Shown: in pieces, positions 54,636 to 62,342 of the stretch
Layout: each line of letters starts with the position of its first letter
Numbering within the stretch: position 1 is the stretch's first letter
Assembly: GCA_028686135.1 (NCBI GenBank)
Contig: JAQUCP010000007.1
Location: forward strand, 56,316 to 120,315
Direction: 5' to 3'
Length of the DNA stretch: 64,000 nt
DNA from: UBA12481 sp012523435
GTDB taxonomy: Bacteria > Bacteroidota > Bacteroidia > Bacteroidales > UBA12481
Notes under the pieces: generated by a model
The model's database searches: none
What the model was told of the DNA's origin: nothing
The model's input: the letters and a program-made list of their open reading frames with translations, nothing else
Made by a program: the position numbers and the translations under genes

Positions 54636-56438
54636 ATGCCAATGAACAATTTGAATTACGGTGTGATAGGAAACTGTCGGAGTGCTGCTTTAGTTTCAAA
54701 AACGGGGAGTATCGATTGGTGTTGTTTACCCGATTTCGATTCACCTTCGGTTTTCGCGAAGATACTGGATACGGAAAAAGGGGGTTATTTTGCCTTCGAA
54801 GTGGGTGATGAATATGCCATATCCCAGCGATATTTTCATCGGACGAACATTCTTTGCACTGAATACCGTTCTCCCGGCGGGGCGTTTGAAGTGATCGATT
54901 TCATGCCACGATACAAGACGGGAGAAAAAGACTATTTCACTCCTGCAGAGATCTATCGGTATATCAGGCTTTTATCCGGAGCTCCTTCTTTCAGGGTTAT
55001 CTATCAGCCCAGATTATATTATGCCAGGGACGAAGTGGACCATGTGGTGGAAGACAATTACATCCGAACCTATTCAAGAGAGAACCCGACTAATTCACTT
55101 TTTCTTTATACTAGCCTGAATATCAATAGTATACTTTCCGGCCAAGAGATTCAGCTAACAGAATCGCATCAATACATTTTACTATCCTACAATCAAAAAT
55201 TGATAACCATTGATAACGACCGGGTTTATCTGGAGTATCAACGGACCAAAGTGTATTGGCTCAACTGGACCAGTCGGTCGAAGATGTACAGTAAATACAC
55301 GGAAGAGATCATCCGGAGCCTGCTGGTATTAAAAATCATGTCGTATCAACGGAGTGGAGCTGTGCTGGCGGCATTGACAACCAGCATTCCCGAGGCGATT
55401 GGGGAGGTAAGGAACTGGGACTATCGTTTTTGTTGGCTGCGGGATGCCTCCATGTCCATTGCCACCTTGCTAAAGCTGGGGCACTTCAATGCAGCCCGCT
55501 CTTTTGTAGGATACATCAAGAGAATTATCCAGTCGAAGAGCGATTCTTTTCAGATCATGTACGGTATTCGGGGTGAGCAAAACCTGCAAGAAACCGACCT
55601 GCCACATTTATCCGGGTATGAAAATTCCAGACCGGTGAGGATTGGCAATGCAGCATTTAACCAATCGCAGAATGATGTTTTTGGTTATCTAATGAATGTT
55701 ATCTATCAGTATTTTAAGTTTTTCCCGGGTTCGCTGGACGAGATCGAAGAAATGTGGGAGATTGTCCGAAATATTAGTCGGACCGTTACCATGAGATGGC
55801 GAAATCCCGATAGGGGTATTTGGGAGATCAGGAATGGCGATAAACATTTTGTATCTTCCAAGGTCATGAGTTGGGTAGCTTTAGATCGGGCGACTAAGAT
55901 AGCTGCGTTGTTAAACAAGAAGTATTACCAGGAGACTTGGAGGCGAACGGCGGATGATATTCGTGCGGATGTTTATGCTCATGGCTGGAAAGAAGAGATC
56001 CAAAGCTTTACCCAGGCTTACAGTAACGATGATATGGACGCTTCGCTCCTATTGATGGCCGAATATGGCTTCATCGCACCCACTGATCCTAAATTCAGGA
56101 GTACAGTGCTCGCGATAAAGAAAGCGCTTTATCATAATGGGCTGATGTACAGGTATATAAATCACGATGATTTTGGTCAGCCAAGCTCCTCTTTCACCAT
56201 TTGCACCTTTGGGTTGATTCAGGCTTTATACCGAATCGGATTAAAAGAAGAGGCTGAGGAAATCTTCCTGAAACTGATGTCTTACAGTAATCATCTGGGG
56301 CTATTTAGTGAGGATATTGATTTTAACACCAAGCGACTTTTGGGAAACTTCCCGCAAGCGTACTCTCATCTGGCTCTGATCAACACAGCCAGTCTATTCT
56401 CGGAAGAGAAACCGACTAGCAGGTTTATCAAACCCTGA
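54636..56438 (+). CDS. GH15-family glycoside hydrolase (glucoamylase/trehalase-like)
   Basis: A 600-residue cytoplasmic (alpha/alpha)6-barrel enzyme of GH15. The N-terminal beta domain starts NYGVIGNCRSAALVSKTGSI, and the catalytic barrel shows RNWDYRFCWLRDASMSIATL and DDMDASLLLMAEYGF; the C-terminal EDIDFNTKRLLGNFPQAYSH carries a conserved acid residue. GH15 members hydrolyse starch, dextrins or trehalose. Being 21 bases ahead of the fused trehalose synthase gene favours a trehalose/alpha-glucan role, but the activity is inferred. Met3 is an alternative start. Confidence 0.9.
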   Translation: MPMNNLNYGVIGNCRSAALVSKTGSIDWCCLPDFDSPSVFAKILDTEKGGYFAFEVGDEYAISQRYFHRTNILCTEYRSPGGAFEVIDFMPRYKTGEKDYFTPAEIYRYIRLLSGAPSFRVIYQPRLYYARDEVDHVVEDNYIRTYSRENPTNSLFLYTSLNINSILSGQEIQLTESHQYILLSYNQKLITIDNDRVYLEYQRTKVYWLNWTSRSKMYSKYTEEIIRSLLVLKIMSYQRSGAVLAALTTSIPEAIGEVRNWDYRFCWLRDASMSIATLLKLGHFNAARSFVGYIKRIIQSKSDSFQIMYGIRGEQNLQETDLPHLSGYENSRPVRIGNAAFNQSQNDVFGYLMNVIYQYFKFFPGSLDEIEEMWEIVRNISRTVTMRWRNPDRGIWEIRNGDKHFVSSKVMSWVALDRATKIAALLNKKYYQETWRRTADDIRADVYAHGWKEEIQSFTQAYSNDDMDASLLLMAEYGFIAPTDPKFRSTVLAIKKALYHNGLMYRYINHDDFGQPSSSFTICTFGLIQALYRIGLKEEAEEIFLKLMSYSNHLGLFSEDIDFNTKRLLGNFPQAYSHLALINTASLFSEEKPTSRFIKP

Positions 56439-56459
56439 TTTAGAAAAAAGAGGACAAGA

Positions 56460-58685
56460 ATGATCAAGGATCCAAAATTCAAACGGTTGGTTATTGCTGC
56501 TTACAGGCTTCCTTTCAAGGTTATTAAGACAAAGAAAGGATACAGGGCCATTCAGAATGCGGGGGGGTTGGTTTCAGCAATTTTAACTCTTTCAGAAAAT
56601 TATATCCAGAAAAGGGATTATAAGAGCTCCAAAATTCTTTGGGCTGGAATAGCGGACAATATTCCAGAGGGTGCTGATGTCAGTGATCTAGGTAATAAGC
56701 ATTTTGATCTTGCCCCGGTAGCGATCTCTACCGAACTAAATGATCTTTATTACGGAGGGTTTTGCAATGACCTGATATGGCCTCTATTCCATTATTTTAC
56801 AACGTATTGTGTGTTTGATAAAGCCTATTATCAGGCCTATGTTGAAGCTAACCTTAAATTCCGGGATGAGCTGTTGAAGGTCATTCGGCCGAGTGATTTT
56901 ATCTGGATTCATGATTACCAGCTGATGATGCTTCCAGAGATGATCAGGGAGAAGGTTCCTGATGCTACGATCGGGTTCTTTTTGCATATTCCATTTCCAT
57001 CGTTTGAGATATTCAGGCTTTTGCCCCGGCGTTGGAGGGATTCCATTATTCACGGAATGCTTGGAGCCGATCTGATCGGATTTCATACACACGATTACAG
57101 CCAGCATTTTATTAAGTCGGTTAAGCGAACCACCGGATATGAGTGCCACCTGAATACAATTTACACCCCCAACAAGCTGGTTAAGGCTGATGCTTTTCCC
57201 ATCGGGATAGATTATGAACGGTTCAATCAGGCATCCGTGATTGCTTCTGTACAACAGAAAAAGGAGAAGATTCGGTCAACATTGCCCGACCAGAAACTGA
57301 TTTTTTCGGTCGATCGTTTGGACTACACCAAGGGTATTTTACTTCGGCTGAAAGGTTACGAGATGTTCCTTGAAAAGTGTCGTAAATGGCGCCAGCGCGT
57401 GGTGTTTAATATGGTTCTGGTACCCTCCCGTGATCGGATCGATAAGTATCGGAAGATGAAGAACGAAATCGAATCTACGGTTGGGAGAATCAATGGCAAG
57501 TATGGCACACTAGGCTGGCAGCCAATCATTTATCAATATCGATCGCTTTCTTTTCACGAGTTGGTGGCTCTTTACGACCTCAGCGATGTGGGGTTGATAA
57601 CCCCCATCCGGGATGGGATGAACCTGGTAGCTAAAGAATATGTGGCTTCTCAGGTGGAGAATGAGGGTGTTCTCATACTGAGTGAAATGGCGGGTGCAGC
57701 GGCTGAATTGAATGAAGCCCTGATTATTAATCCTGTTGACAGCACCGAAATAGCAGAGGCTATCTTTAAGGCGCTGGAAATGAGGGCAGAGGACAAGCAT
57801 ATTCGGTTGGAACGGATGAAGGCACGGATTGCCAACTATCATGTGGGCACCTGGGCATTTGATTTCTTCAATCAGACCAATGAAACAAAGCAGCAGCAAC
57901 GGCAGATGAAGGTTCGGTTCATTAATGATACCATTACCTCCCGAATCATTGAGGATTACAAGAGATCGAAAAACCGGGTTCTTTTTCTGGATTATGACGG
58001 TACCTTAGTTCCCTTCGCCCGCTTCCCCGAGATGGCACGAGCCACTAAGGAGACCCTTGGCCTCATTCGGAAACTATCGAAAAACACACAAAATCAGGTA
58101 GTTATAATAAGTGGCAGAGATAAGGATTTTTTGGAGAAGCAATTTAAAGGGATCCATGTGATTTTAGTTGCTGAGCACGGGTATTTCATCAAAAAGGGGA
58201 AGGCGGATTGGCAAGAGTCGTTCGATCATGTTCCTAATTGGAAAGATTCGGTGATGCCGATTTTGCAGGAGTACGTCAGTCGTTGCAACGGAACTTTCAT
58301 TGAAGAGAAAGCCGGAAGTTTAGCCTGGCATTATCGCAATGCTGATCTCGATTATGCACAATTGAGGCTGAATGAGCTGCGTGATGATTTAGCGGAGATT
58401 ATTCGTCATAAAACCGATTTTGAGATTTTGGAGGGGAATAAGGTTTTGGAAGTGAAAAGTGGGCATTACGACAAAGGAGAGGCGGCTTCCATACTGATGC
58501 GTGAGGATACCTATGATTTTATTCTTGCGGCCGGTGATGACAAAACTGATGAATTTCTTTTTCAGGCACTTCCACCAACCGCCTACTCTATTCGTATTGG
58601 GCTAAGTCCCTCATTTGCTCGCTTTAATGTGTCGGATTATTCGTTGCTGATCAACTTACTCAAAACTCTTTCACAAGTCGATTAG
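56460..58685 (+). CDS. Fused trehalose-6-phosphate synthase/phosphatase
   Basis: A 741-residue bifunctional enzyme that makes trehalose from UDP-glucose and glucose-6-phosphate. The N-terminal GT20 domain (about 1-475) has NAGGLVSAI, WIHDYQLMMLPEMI, SVDRLDYTKGILLRLKGYE and GMNLVAKEYVAS (substrate loops). The HAD phosphatase follows with FLDYDGTLVPF (about 508-518, catalytic Asp pair), VIISGRD and AAGDDKTDEFLF. The fusion of OtsA and OtsB in one chain is common in Bacteroidetes. It forms a unit with the GH15 gene, so trehalose may be both made and turned over. Confidence 0.95.
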   Translation: MIKDPKFKRLVIAAYRLPFKVIKTKKGYRAIQNAGGLVSAILTLSENYIQKRDYKSSKILWAGIADNIPEGADVSDLGNKHFDLAPVAISTELNDLYYGGFCNDLIWPLFHYFTTYCVFDKAYYQAYVEANLKFRDELLKVIRPSDFIWIHDYQLMMLPEMIREKVPDATIGFFLHIPFPSFEIFRLLPRRWRDSIIHGMLGADLIGFHTHDYSQHFIKSVKRTTGYECHLNTIYTPNKLVKADAFPIGIDYERFNQASVIASVQQKKEKIRSTLPDQKLIFSVDRLDYTKGILLRLKGYEMFLEKCRKWRQRVVFNMVLVPSRDRIDKYRKMKNEIESTVGRINGKYGTLGWQPIIYQYRSLSFHELVALYDLSDVGLITPIRDGMNLVAKEYVASQVENEGVLILSEMAGAAAELNEALIINPVDSTEIAEAIFKALEMRAEDKHIRLERMKARIANYHVGTWAFDFFNQTNETKQQQRQMKVRFINDTITSRIIEDYKRSKNRVLFLDYDGTLVPFARFPEMARATKETLGLIRKLSKNTQNQVVIISGRDKDFLEKQFKGIHVILVAEHGYFIKKGKADWQESFDHVPNWKDSVMPILQEYVSRCNGTFIEEKAGSLAWHYRNADLDYAQLRLNELRDDLAEIIRHKTDFEILEGNKVLEVKSGHYDKGEAASILMREDTYDFILAAGDDKTDEFLFQALPPTAYSIRIGLSPSFARFNVSDYSLLINLLKTLSQVD

Positions 58686-58715
58686 TTTTAGGTCTTTGAT
58701 GCAAACAACCGGCGG

Positions 58716-61217
58716 TTATTGCACGATCAATTTGATCACGGTTTCGTTGATTTTCACCAAGGAGAGGCCAGCTGGTATTTCGCTGATATCCAAATTGATG
58801 TTATTAGACTCACGTTCAACGATCCATCTCTTGTAAAGGATACCGTTAGGATTAAGGATCTCGATGATCATGCCGGGTATCAGGGGTCCGCCGATGGAGA
58901 TATGGTCATCGGCAGGGTTAGGATAAACGGTAAAAGGCTGTTGAAGAGATAGATCGGTGTTGGTAGAGGTGATATCATTTTGGAACCGGTCGGTAAGTTT
59001 ATCTCGGCCATCGGTGAGCCAGTTAGCTGAGAATCGGACAAAATACATTTGGTAATGCTCATATTCTCCGACTTCGTAATAGAGTCCGATGGTTCCATCG
59101 CGGAGGATTGTAAGGGAGGAGTAGGCGGAGGCCCCGTTATAGATTGATTTTCGCACTGGCCAGGTAGTGCCTTCATCGTAGCTCATCAGGACGCTGACAT
59201 TAACGCGGCTGACGGAGTAGGGGATTGAGTGGAGGATTCGGGTTTTCTGATAACCGTTTGATTTTGAGGTAAATCGAATGATGTCGCCATTACAGGATGG
59301 GTCGGGTAATTCGCCAACGGTGTAGGGGGTTCCCCAGGACATGCCTTTATCGGGCGAATGGACGAAGACACGTTTTCCCTCGTTTCGGATACTCATCAGG
59401 ACATCGCCATTTTGCAATTCCACCAGTTTAGCTTCACCGCCATTTTCGGTAGCGCGGCAGGTAGAGACCTGCCAGGTTTGGGCGTTATCATCTGAGTAGA
59501 TAATGAAATTAGAAATTTTGCGGGTGATGGTTTCCCGCACTGGCATGGCGGCCATGATACGGCCGTTGTTGAGTTGCAGCGCGGCACCGGAGGTAACGAA
59601 AGCACCGAACCATTCGCGGGAGACGGGGTTTTCGCAGGCGGCCCCGTAGATTTGGCTGGTGATATTCACCGGATCGCTCCAGGTTACACCGTGATCTTTG
59701 CTGATTGACTGATAGATTTGGATTGGTTTGGTAGGTGTTGATCCGTAGAAGCTTCTTTCGGAGGCATACAGGCAGATGATATCGCCATTACGGCGGTTGA
59801 CGACCAGGGCGGCGTCGCCAAAGCCTTCGAAGGTTCCTGCGCCGGCGATGGTAACTGGGTCGCTCCAGGTTTGGCCTTGATCGGTGCTACGGCGGGTCAC
59901 CACGTCGATATGGGCTGGGAGGTCGAAAAAGTTATCCCAGCGCCGGTCGGTAGTAGTGACCAGGGATCCGTCAAGTGCGGTAACGATAGCCGGGATCCGG
60001 TAATGTCTGGATCCTCCGTCGCCCCCTGAGAAGAGTAACTTATTGGTTATGAGAACGGTTCTAGAGCATCGCTCAGGTGGTACGGAGATGATGGTCTCGC
60101 TGTTTTTGGTGATTGTCAAAGTTTGGGCTTGGATTTGGTTTCCCTCGCGTGCGGTAGGTTGAATATCGGCGGTGACCCAGAAATAGTTTTCGCCGGGGGA
60201 GAGCTCCTGATCGCCGGTGATTCGGATTTTGCTGGTATTTTTTTGAATGGTAACCGATCCGAAGAGGGTAGCTTTGGTCAGGTTCAGGCGTTCTCGGTTA
60301 CCGTTATAATAGACTCTCATGGTTCGGATATCGGGGAAGTAGGTTGTTCCTGAGATATCCACTAGGATAGAGGTAATGCGACCGGTTCCTTCGGCGCCGT
60401 TGATTTTGAAGCCCACAAGTCGTTCTTCCGATTCCCCTTTTCCCACGGGCAGGTTACAGGAAAAGACGCGAATATCGTAACCGATCATCAGGGCGGTATG
60501 GTTGTTGCCGGAGATATCGGGAATGATTTTTCCGTTCATTTCTTCAAAATCGTATGCTGCCACCAATCCTTGGGGCTGGGGGGTGGCGCTACTCATATCG
60601 ACTTGAATATCATTAGGTTGCAAAGCTCGTTTCCAGATACGAAATTCATCCATTTGTCCTGGCCAGAAGTTTGATTTATAGGGGGTAAAGAAGTTATAGA
60701 TTGCGCAGCCGATGAACAGGGGGGATGAGTTTTTGATGGTTTGGTGGCCGATTGAAGAATGGATGACGGTAGAGAGGAGGTTTCCGTTAACGAACAGTTG
60801 GGAGCTTTTTTTGGATCCGTTATACACCCAGGCGAAGTGGGTCCATTCGCTGGTTCCCAGGTGGGTAAGGTGGGTAGCTCCTAGGTCGCTTCCCTGTTCG
60901 TTGACCAGTTGGAATCCGATGTTTGGGAGTTCGGAGGTGGGGTACGTTCGGAGGCCGAATCGGCTGACGGGGTCGACGGATCCGCCTTTAGAGAAGATAT
61001 AGTATAGGGAGTCGAAATCTTCGGGTTGGATTCGGCAGGTGATGGTCATACTTTCGCCTGGTTCGATATTCAGGTCGGGGTGATTATGAATGATCACACA
61101 CTGATTTATCCCGTTGAGGGACAAATACTTTCCTTCCGGACCGATTTGGGCGGTCAGGGTTAAAGAGGAAATCAGAAGTGTTAAAACCCAGGGAATACTG
61201 CGCAATGGTTTCAACAT
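58716..61217 (-). CDS. T9SS-sorted exo-alpha-sialidase (GH33-like) with LamG domain
   Basis: About 833 residues. A signal peptide (VLTLLISSLTLTAQ) is followed by a laminin-G/concanavalin-like domain (about 25-215), a beta-sandwich of the BNR-associated type (about 235-365), and the six-bladed sialidase propeller. The RIP motif is RHYRIPAIVTALDGSL; Asp boxes include STDQGQTW, SKDHGVTW, SDDNAQTW and SYDEGTTW. The C-terminus is a T9SS type A sorting domain (FTVYPNPADDHISIGG). It probably frees sialic acid from host or environmental glycans at the cell surface. The open frame runs to 61283, but ATG 61217 gives the signal. Confidence 0.92.
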   Translation of the reverse strand: MLKPLRSIPWVLTLLISSLTLTAQIGPEGKYLSLNGINQCVIIHNHPDLNIEPGESMTITCRIQPEDFDSLYYIFSKGGSVDPVSRFGLRTYPTSELPNIGFQLVNEQGSDLGATHLTHLGTSEWTHFAWVYNGSKKSSQLFVNGNLLSTVIHSSIGHQTIKNSSPLFIGCAIYNFFTPYKSNFWPGQMDEFRIWKRALQPNDIQVDMSSATPQPQGLVAAYDFEEMNGKIIPDISGNNHTALMIGYDIRVFSCNLPVGKGESEERLVGFKINGAEGTGRITSILVDISGTTYFPDIRTMRVYYNGNRERLNLTKATLFGSVTIQKNTSKIRITGDQELSPGENYFWVTADIQPTAREGNQIQAQTLTITKNSETIISVPPERCSRTVLITNKLLFSGGDGGSRHYRIPAIVTALDGSLVTTTDRRWDNFFDLPAHIDVVTRRSTDQGQTWSDPVTIAGAGTFEGFGDAALVVNRRNGDIICLYASERSFYGSTPTKPIQIYQSISKDHGVTWSDPVNITSQIYGAACENPVSREWFGAFVTSGAALQLNNGRIMAAMPVRETITRKISNFIIYSDDNAQTWQVSTCRATENGGEAKLVELQNGDVLMSIRNEGKRVFVHSPDKGMSWGTPYTVGELPDPSCNGDIIRFTSKSNGYQKTRILHSIPYSVSRVNVSVLMSYDEGTTWPVRKSIYNGASAYSSLTILRDGTIGLYYEVGEYEHYQMYFVRFSANWLTDGRDKLTDRFQNDITSTNTDLSLQQPFTVYPNPADDHISIGGPLIPGMIIEILNPNGILYKRWIVERESNNINLDISEIPAGLSLVKINETVIKLIVQ

Positions 61218-61373
61218 AGGTCTAGGTTCAAACTCTTTAAACAAATATACCTGAAAAACTGTTCGACAGCAGGTGGGAGGCAATTTTATGCTTTGGGAGG
61301 AGTTTGATTTGTCGGGGTTTTAGGGAGGGCTTTGGTGGCAAAAAACACAAAAAGGGTACTTTTACGATTGATT

Positions 61374-61988
61374 ATGAGCATGAAAGAAAAGATTCGGGAC
61401 TATTTCAGAGGGAAGCCGATACGGTGGATAACTGATTTAGTCTTAGTGCTATTGGTGGTTTTGTTGTTGATTCCGGCGACGCGGTCGGTTTTTTTATCTG
61501 GGTTTGCGTGGGTGCGGACGGGGTTATCGCCGGTACCCTCGGTTCCGGCTGATCGGGTAGAATTATCTGAGGCTGTTTGGCAGATGCGTTTTCAGGACGG
61601 TGACGGGGTAGAATTTCAGCTCAGTGATTATCGGGGGCAGGTGATTTTTTTTCATCAGTGGGCCACCTGGTGTCCTGGTTGTCGTGCGGAGATGGCGGGT
61701 TTGCAGCGTTTGTATGATGAGGAGAGGGACCGAGTAGTGTTTATTTTGTTGACAAATGAGAGCCGGGCTGTAGTAGAGGCCTATTTAGCGAGGAGTGGTT
61801 ATCGTTTACCTATCAGTTACGGTCGGGTTACCGTTCCGGAGCTCTCCACCCGGACTATCCCGGCCACTGCGGTGATTGGAGCCTCGGGGAAGGTAGAAGT
61901 ATGGCGTGAGGGGGTGTACGATTGGGGGTCGAAGAAGGTGCGGCGGAAGATAGGGGAGTTGGTAGACCTGTCTACTAGACCTATTTAG
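61374..61988 (+). CDS. TlpA-like thioredoxin family protein, membrane-anchored
   Basis: About 204 residues: a single N-terminal membrane helix (VLVLLVVLLLIPATRSVFL) and a periplasmic thioredoxin fold. The redox motif is in WATWCPGCRAEMAGLQ (CPGC); TIPATAVIGASGKVEV holds the cis-proline. It acts in disulfide reduction or exchange, like TlpA/ResA. The CPGC motif is less common than CxxC variants such as CEPC. A TTG-started frame opens at 61332, but ATG 61374 is the first Met codon and gives a short n-region. The sequence is markedly G-rich on the + strand. Confidence 0.9.
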   Translation: MSMKEKIRDYFRGKPIRWITDLVLVLLVVLLLIPATRSVFLSGFAWVRTGLSPVPSVPADRVELSEAVWQMRFQDGDGVEFQLSDYRGQVIFFHQWATWCPGCRAEMAGLQRLYDEERDRVVFILLTNESRAVVEAYLARSGYRLPISYGRVTVPELSTRTIPATAVIGASGKVEVWREGVYDWGSKKVRRKIGELVDLSTRPI

Positions 61989-61994
61989 ACCTAG

Positions 61995-62342
61995 ACCTGT
62001 CAGGTTTTAAACCTGTCAGGTTTAAAACCAAATCTAACTGCTTCATTATCAGGTATAGTTTTAAACTGGCTTTAGGAAATTCCCACAGAAAAACGAGAAA
62101 AACACTGAATTATTGACACCCTAATAAAAAGATAATCAATAAGTTAACGAGAATTGTCAATTAAATACCTGACAGGTTCACTAGCACCTGTCAGGTTGTT
62201 TAGGATGTGAGGTATTTTTGGATTTCGTATAGAACGATGACGAAGAAGTTGAAATTTTATTAAAATGAAGAATAGAGCTGAGCTTAAAAAGGACGATACT
62301 CTTACTTCTTTTGAACCTGACAGGTTTATAGACCTGACAGGT
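61995..62342. repeat. Cluster of six ACCTG(A/T)CAGGT palindromes
   Basis: Six copies of the 11-base near-palindrome ACCTGTCAGGT or its complement ACCTGACAGGT stand at 61995-62005, 62011-62021, 62167-62177, 62186-62196, 62315-62325 and 62332-62342. The first two are joined by TTTTA/AAA tracts. The spread is about 350 bases, between the TlpA-like gene and inside the MutS-like gene. Similar AACCTGACAGGTTT elements are a recurrent intergenic repeat in Bacteroidetes genomes. Copies 5 and 6 lie within an open reading frame. Confidence 0.85.

Noticed and set aside
61249..61274. ACCTG ... CAGGT inverted repeat upstream of the sialidase gene as a further copy of the 62-kb repeat
   Set aside because: The arms are 16 bases apart and the centre differs; it is at best a diverged relic, and chance cannot be excluded.
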